A stretch of 64,000 nt of DNA from Luteimonas sp. J29. Lineage in GTDB: Bacteria; Pseudomonadota; Gammaproteobacteria; Xanthomonadales; Xanthomonadaceae. A program made the translations under genes and the position numbers. Each line of letters begins with the position of its first letter. Position 1 is the first letter of the stretch. This document shows positions 61,452 through 64,000 of the stretch, piece by piece. The notes under the pieces were generated by a model. It was given only the letters and a program-made list of their open reading frames with translations. It did no database searches and was not told the DNA's origin. The stretch spans positions 1-64,000 of the forward strand of contig NZ_AWZR01000001.1 of NCBI RefSeq assembly GCF_000472505.1. Reading direction: 5' to 3'.

Positions 61452-62747
61452 TCAGCCGCCCTCGAGGAAATCCACGGTCGCCTGCAGCAGCGCGCGCAGG
61501 CCGAGGTCGAGCGCGGACTCGTCCGGCGCGTACAGCGGCGAGTGGTTCATCGGCGCCGACTCGAGCGCCTGCCCGCGCGGCGTGGTGCCGACGAAGAAGT
61601 AGAAGCCCGGCACCTCGTTGGCGAACACCGAGAAGTCCTCGGCGATGGTGTAGCGCGGCACCTCGACCACGTTGCCGGCGCCGGCGGCCTTCTCCAGCGA
61701 GGGGCGCAAGCGCTGGAACAGGGCCGGGTCGTTGCTGGTCGAGGGCGCGTTGCCGGCGACCTCGAGCTGCGCGGTCGCGCCGCTGGCCGCGGCGAAGTGG
61801 GTGGCGGTGGCGCGGAAACGTTCGATCACGTCCTCGCGCACCTGCGGGTCGAAGGTGCGCAGGGTGCCGACCATCGTGGCCTGGTCGGGGATGATGTTGA
61901 AGCGCGTGCCGCCCTGGATCTGGCCGGCGGTGAGCACCACCGGATGCGCGGTGATGTCGACCTGGCGGGCGATGATCGCCTGCGTGCCCAGCAGCACCTG
62001 CGCGGCGACGGTGAGCGGGTCCACGCCGGCCCAGGGCTGCGAGCCGTGGGTCTGGCGGCCGCTGATGGTCAGGGTCCACTCGTCGGCGCTGGCCATGAAC
62101 GGGCCGCTGCGCACGCCCAGCTGGCCGGCGTGCAGCCGCGACCACACGTGCAGGCCCAGCACCGCGTCGGGCCGGAAGTCGTCCCAGATCCCTTCGTCCA
62201 GCATGCGCCGCGCGCCGGCCACCTCGCCGGCCACCGGCGGCCCTTCCTCGGCGGGCTGGAAGATGAACATCACTTCGCCCGGCAGCTCCTCGCGCATGCC
62301 GGCCAGCGCCTGCGCCACGCCCATCAGGATCGCCACGTGCATGTCGTGGCCGCAGGCGTGCATCACCCCCACCGGCTGGCCGCGGTACTCGCCGCGCACG
62401 GTCGAGGCATACGGCAGGCCGGTGGCCTCGGTGACCGGCAGCGCGTCCATGTCGGCGCGCAGCGCGATGCGCGGGCCGGGCCGGCCGCCCTTGAGCACCG
62501 CGGCCACGCCGGTGGCGCCGATCCCGGTGCGCGGCTCCAGGCCCAGCGCGCGCAGGTGGTCGGCGACGACCCCGGCGGTGCGCACTTCCTCGTTGCCCAG
62601 TTCCGGATGCCGGTGCAGGTCGCGCCGCCACTCGACCACCTTCGCCTGCAGCGCGCGCGCCGCGGCGTCGACGTCGGGCGCGGCCTGGGCGGCCGCGGGC
62701 AGCAGGGCGATCAGGGCGGAGAGGGCAAGCGGGGCGATGCGGGGCAT
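61452..62747 (-). CDS. M20-family amidohydrolase, secreted (paralogue 2)
   Basis: 431 aa with signal peptide ([20 protein letters not shown]). Same family as 59250-60569: [95 protein letters not shown]. Several long segments are shared, so the two genes are old duplicates. The second metal-site segment is shorter here. Substrate unknown. Confidence 0.93.
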   Translation of the reverse strand: MPRIAPLALSALIALLPAAAQAAPDVDAAARALQAKVVEWRRDLHRHPELGNEEVRTAGVVADHLRALGLEPRTGIGATGVAAVLKGGRPGPRIALRADMDALPVTEATGLPYASTVRGEYRGQPVGVMHACGHDMHVAILMGVAQALAGMREELPGEVMFIFQPAEEGPPVAGEVAGARRMLDEGIWDDFRPDAVLGLHVWSRLHAGQLGVRSGPFMASADEWTLTISGRQTHGSQPWAGVDPLTVAAQVLLGTQAIIARQVDITAHPVVLTAGQIQGGTRFNIIPDQATMVGTLRTFDPQVREDVIERFRATATHFAAASGATAQLEVAGNAPSTSNDPALFQRLRPSLEKAAGAGNVVEVPRYTIAEDFSVFANEVPGFYFFVGTTPRGQALESAPMNHSPLYAPDESALDLGLRALLQATVDFLEGG

Positions 62748-62803
62748 CCGGGACCTCCGGCGTGGCGTGGAGCCCGCATCCTATGCGAACGGCGCCTGCG
62801 CGA

Positions 62804-63457
62804 TCAGGGGAAGTGGCTGGCCACCGAACTTCCGCCGCCGCCGGTCGGCAGGCGCGCGGCGTCGCCGTCGCCGCTGGAGGGCTGCGCGGGCGGGGGCGGG
62901 GGCGGTTCCCCGCGCCAGCGCCGGGTCGCGCGCTGGAAGAACAGGCTGTTGGGCACCCGCAGCACGCTCTCGCCGCCGCCCGGGTGGGATTCGGCCAGGG
63001 TGACGTAGACCAGGTTCATGTCCACCACGCGCCCGCGCAGGCCGGGCTTGTCGCCGCTGTCGACCAGCTCGATGTGGTCGAGCAGCCGGAACGGGCGCGT
63101 GACCAGGATCAGCAGCGCGCAGAACACGTTGGTGAGCACGCTCCACAGCGCGAAGAACGCGACCGCGGCCACGGTGGCGAAGCCGGTGAACGCGCCCCAC
63201 AGCACCGCGCCCGACACGCCCAGCGCGCGCAGCACCAGCAGCAGGGCGGCGAAGCCCAGCAGGAAGCTGGTCGTGCGCCGGGCGATGAGCACGATCTGGG
63301 CCGGCAGGTCGTAGCTGGCCGCCAGGCGCCGCACCAGGCGCAGCACCAGCCAGCGCAGCAGCAGCGCCGCGAGCACGATCGCCACCACCTGGAGCAGGAC
63401 GCTGATCCCCTCCAGCCAGGGCTGCAGCCACGGCGGCAGCATCGGCCTCAGGTCCAT
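62804..63457 (-). CDS. Small-conductance mechanosensitive channel (MscS family), short
   Basis: 217 aa from the ATG at 63457. Three membrane segments: [39 protein letters not shown] and the MscS pore helix region ([20 protein letters not shown]), then a beta domain ([46 protein letters not shown]). It lacks the usual C-terminal vestibule, ending in a proline/glycine-rich tail ([15 protein letters not shown]). It probably opens on hypo-osmotic shock. Confidence 0.88.
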   Translation of the reverse strand: MDLRPMLPPWLQPWLEGISVLLQVVAIVLAALLLRWLVLRLVRRLAASYDLPAQIVLIARRTTSFLLGFAALLLVLRALGVSGAVLWGAFTGFATVAAVAFFALWSVLTNVFCALLILVTRPFRLLDHIELVDSGDKPGLRGRVVDMNLVYVTLAESHPGGGESVLRVPNSLFFQRATRRWRGEPPPPPPAQPSSGDGDAARLPTGGGGSSVASHFP

Positions 63458-63847
63458 GCGCGGGGCTCGCGGTCGCGGGATCCGGCGCGGGTGCGATGCG
63501 GAATCATGCAGGCGTCGCCGGCAGGGGCGCGGATCGGAAGGGGCGCCAGCTTGCACCAGCGCGCGGCGCGTGGGCAAGCGCGGCCGCCGCCGTGCCGGAC
63601 ATGCGCGGCAGGTGCGCTCTGGCGCTGCGTGCAAGGCCGTGCAGGCCGATGCGGGCGGGCTCTCGTGCGTTGCGCGCGGGCCACGACGTCGCGCCACGCA
63701 CCGCGGCGTCCGTCCGACGACAGGACGGGTCGGTGGCGCGCCGCCGCCCGCCGCCGGCCGCACGTCGCGCGGGGCGGGCCGGCGCCGGCGGGCGCGCTAT
63801 CATCCCCGGCTCCCGTCCCCGACCCATTGCACAGGAGTCCCGCCATC
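63458..63847. other. Intergenic region before the aldolase gene
   Basis: A 390-bp GC-rich gap with no supported gene. TATCAT at 63798-63803 may be the -10 for the aldolase gene, about 45 bp before its start. Confidence 0.5.
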
Positions 63848-64000
63848 GTGGCCATCAACCCGCAGCAACGCGACCGCATCGCTTCCGGCAAGGGCTTCAT
63901 CGCCGCGCTCGACCAGAGCGGCGGCAGCACGCCCAAGGCACTCAAGCTCTACGGGGTGGACGAGTCGGCGTATTCGAACGAGGAGGAGATGTTCGCCCAG
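63848..64000 (+). CDS. Class I fructose-bisphosphate aldolase (partial)
   Basis: The first 51 codons only; the gene runs off the right edge. GTG start at 63848 after AGGAG at 63832-63836. The sequence [20 protein letters not shown] and [10 protein letters not shown] is the N-terminus of the class I, Schiff-base aldolases with the conserved [13 protein letters not shown]. It splits fructose 1,6-bisphosphate in glycolysis. Confidence 0.93.
   Translation, partial: MAINPQQRDRIASGKGFIAALDQSGGSTPKALKLYGVDESAYSNEEEMFAQ

Overview
The window is a high-GC proteobacterial chromosome, best explained as a member of the Xanthomonadaceae/Lysobacteraceae (Lysobacter, Luteimonas or Xanthomonas relatives). 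The evidence is the order mnmE-yidC-rnpA-rpmH-dnaA-dnaN-recF-gyrB, a monomeric NADP isocitrate dehydrogenase, a bimodular QueF, an Lrp/phhA pair, a tonB-exbB-exbD-exbD cluster, and 25-bp extragenic palindromes of the TGTAGGAGCGGCTTCAGCCG type that are common in this group. The genus cannot be fixed from the sequence alone.

Positions 1-8029 hold a chromosomal integron. An intact integrase gene (intI, + strand, 7019-8029) faces away from an array of gene cassettes on the - strand. Eleven attC sites and eleven cassettes are visible and the array runs off the left edge. The attC sites fall into two size classes, 60 bp and 112 bp, that share their outer arms. Cassette DNA is visibly less GC-rich than the chromosome. 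Cassettes encode a KTSC-like protein, a YaaC-like protein, a secreted protein, a membrane-anchored HIRAN-like protein, a protein with a HEPN-type RNLIMH motif, two near-identical small membrane proteins (a duplicated cassette), a membrane-anchored protein, a frameshifted lipoprotein, a P-loop kinase-like protein and a secreted protein.

Positions 7974-25065 are chromosomal: an Lrp regulator divergent from phhA and followed by an aromatic aminotransferase (aromatic amino acid turnover), a TonB-dependent receptor, an FAD/NAD(P) oxidoreductase, a PAS histidine kinase with an Rcp1-like response regulator, a PA0069-type radical SAM protein, cardiolipin synthase, pdxJ, the tonB-exbB-exbD1-exbD2 operon, a TPR protein and an M48 lipoprotein protease.

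Positions 25234-35999 are the replication-origin region. gyrB, recF, dnaN and dnaA are on the - strand and rpmH, rnpA, yidC and mnmE on the + strand. The dnaA-dnaN gap carries DnaA boxes and is the likely oriC. Three parS-like 16-mers lie within 1.2 kb of each other, two of them inside the recF coding sequence.

Positions 36159-64000 hold housekeeping and envelope genes: a TonB-domain coiled-coil lipoprotein, a hydrolase-natA-natB operon, a ferredoxin-NADP reductase, a yadG/yadH transporter with a panE-like reductase, tatD, hrpB, a REC-histidine kinase hybrid, an RluE-type pseudouridine synthase, a secreted methyltransferase-like protein, icd, a LysM protein, queF, a chagasin-like inhibitor, two M20 amidohydrolases flanking a TSUP permease, an MscS channel and the start of a class I fructose-bisphosphate aldolase. 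No tRNA, rRNA, CRISPR array, prophage or insertion sequence was recognised.
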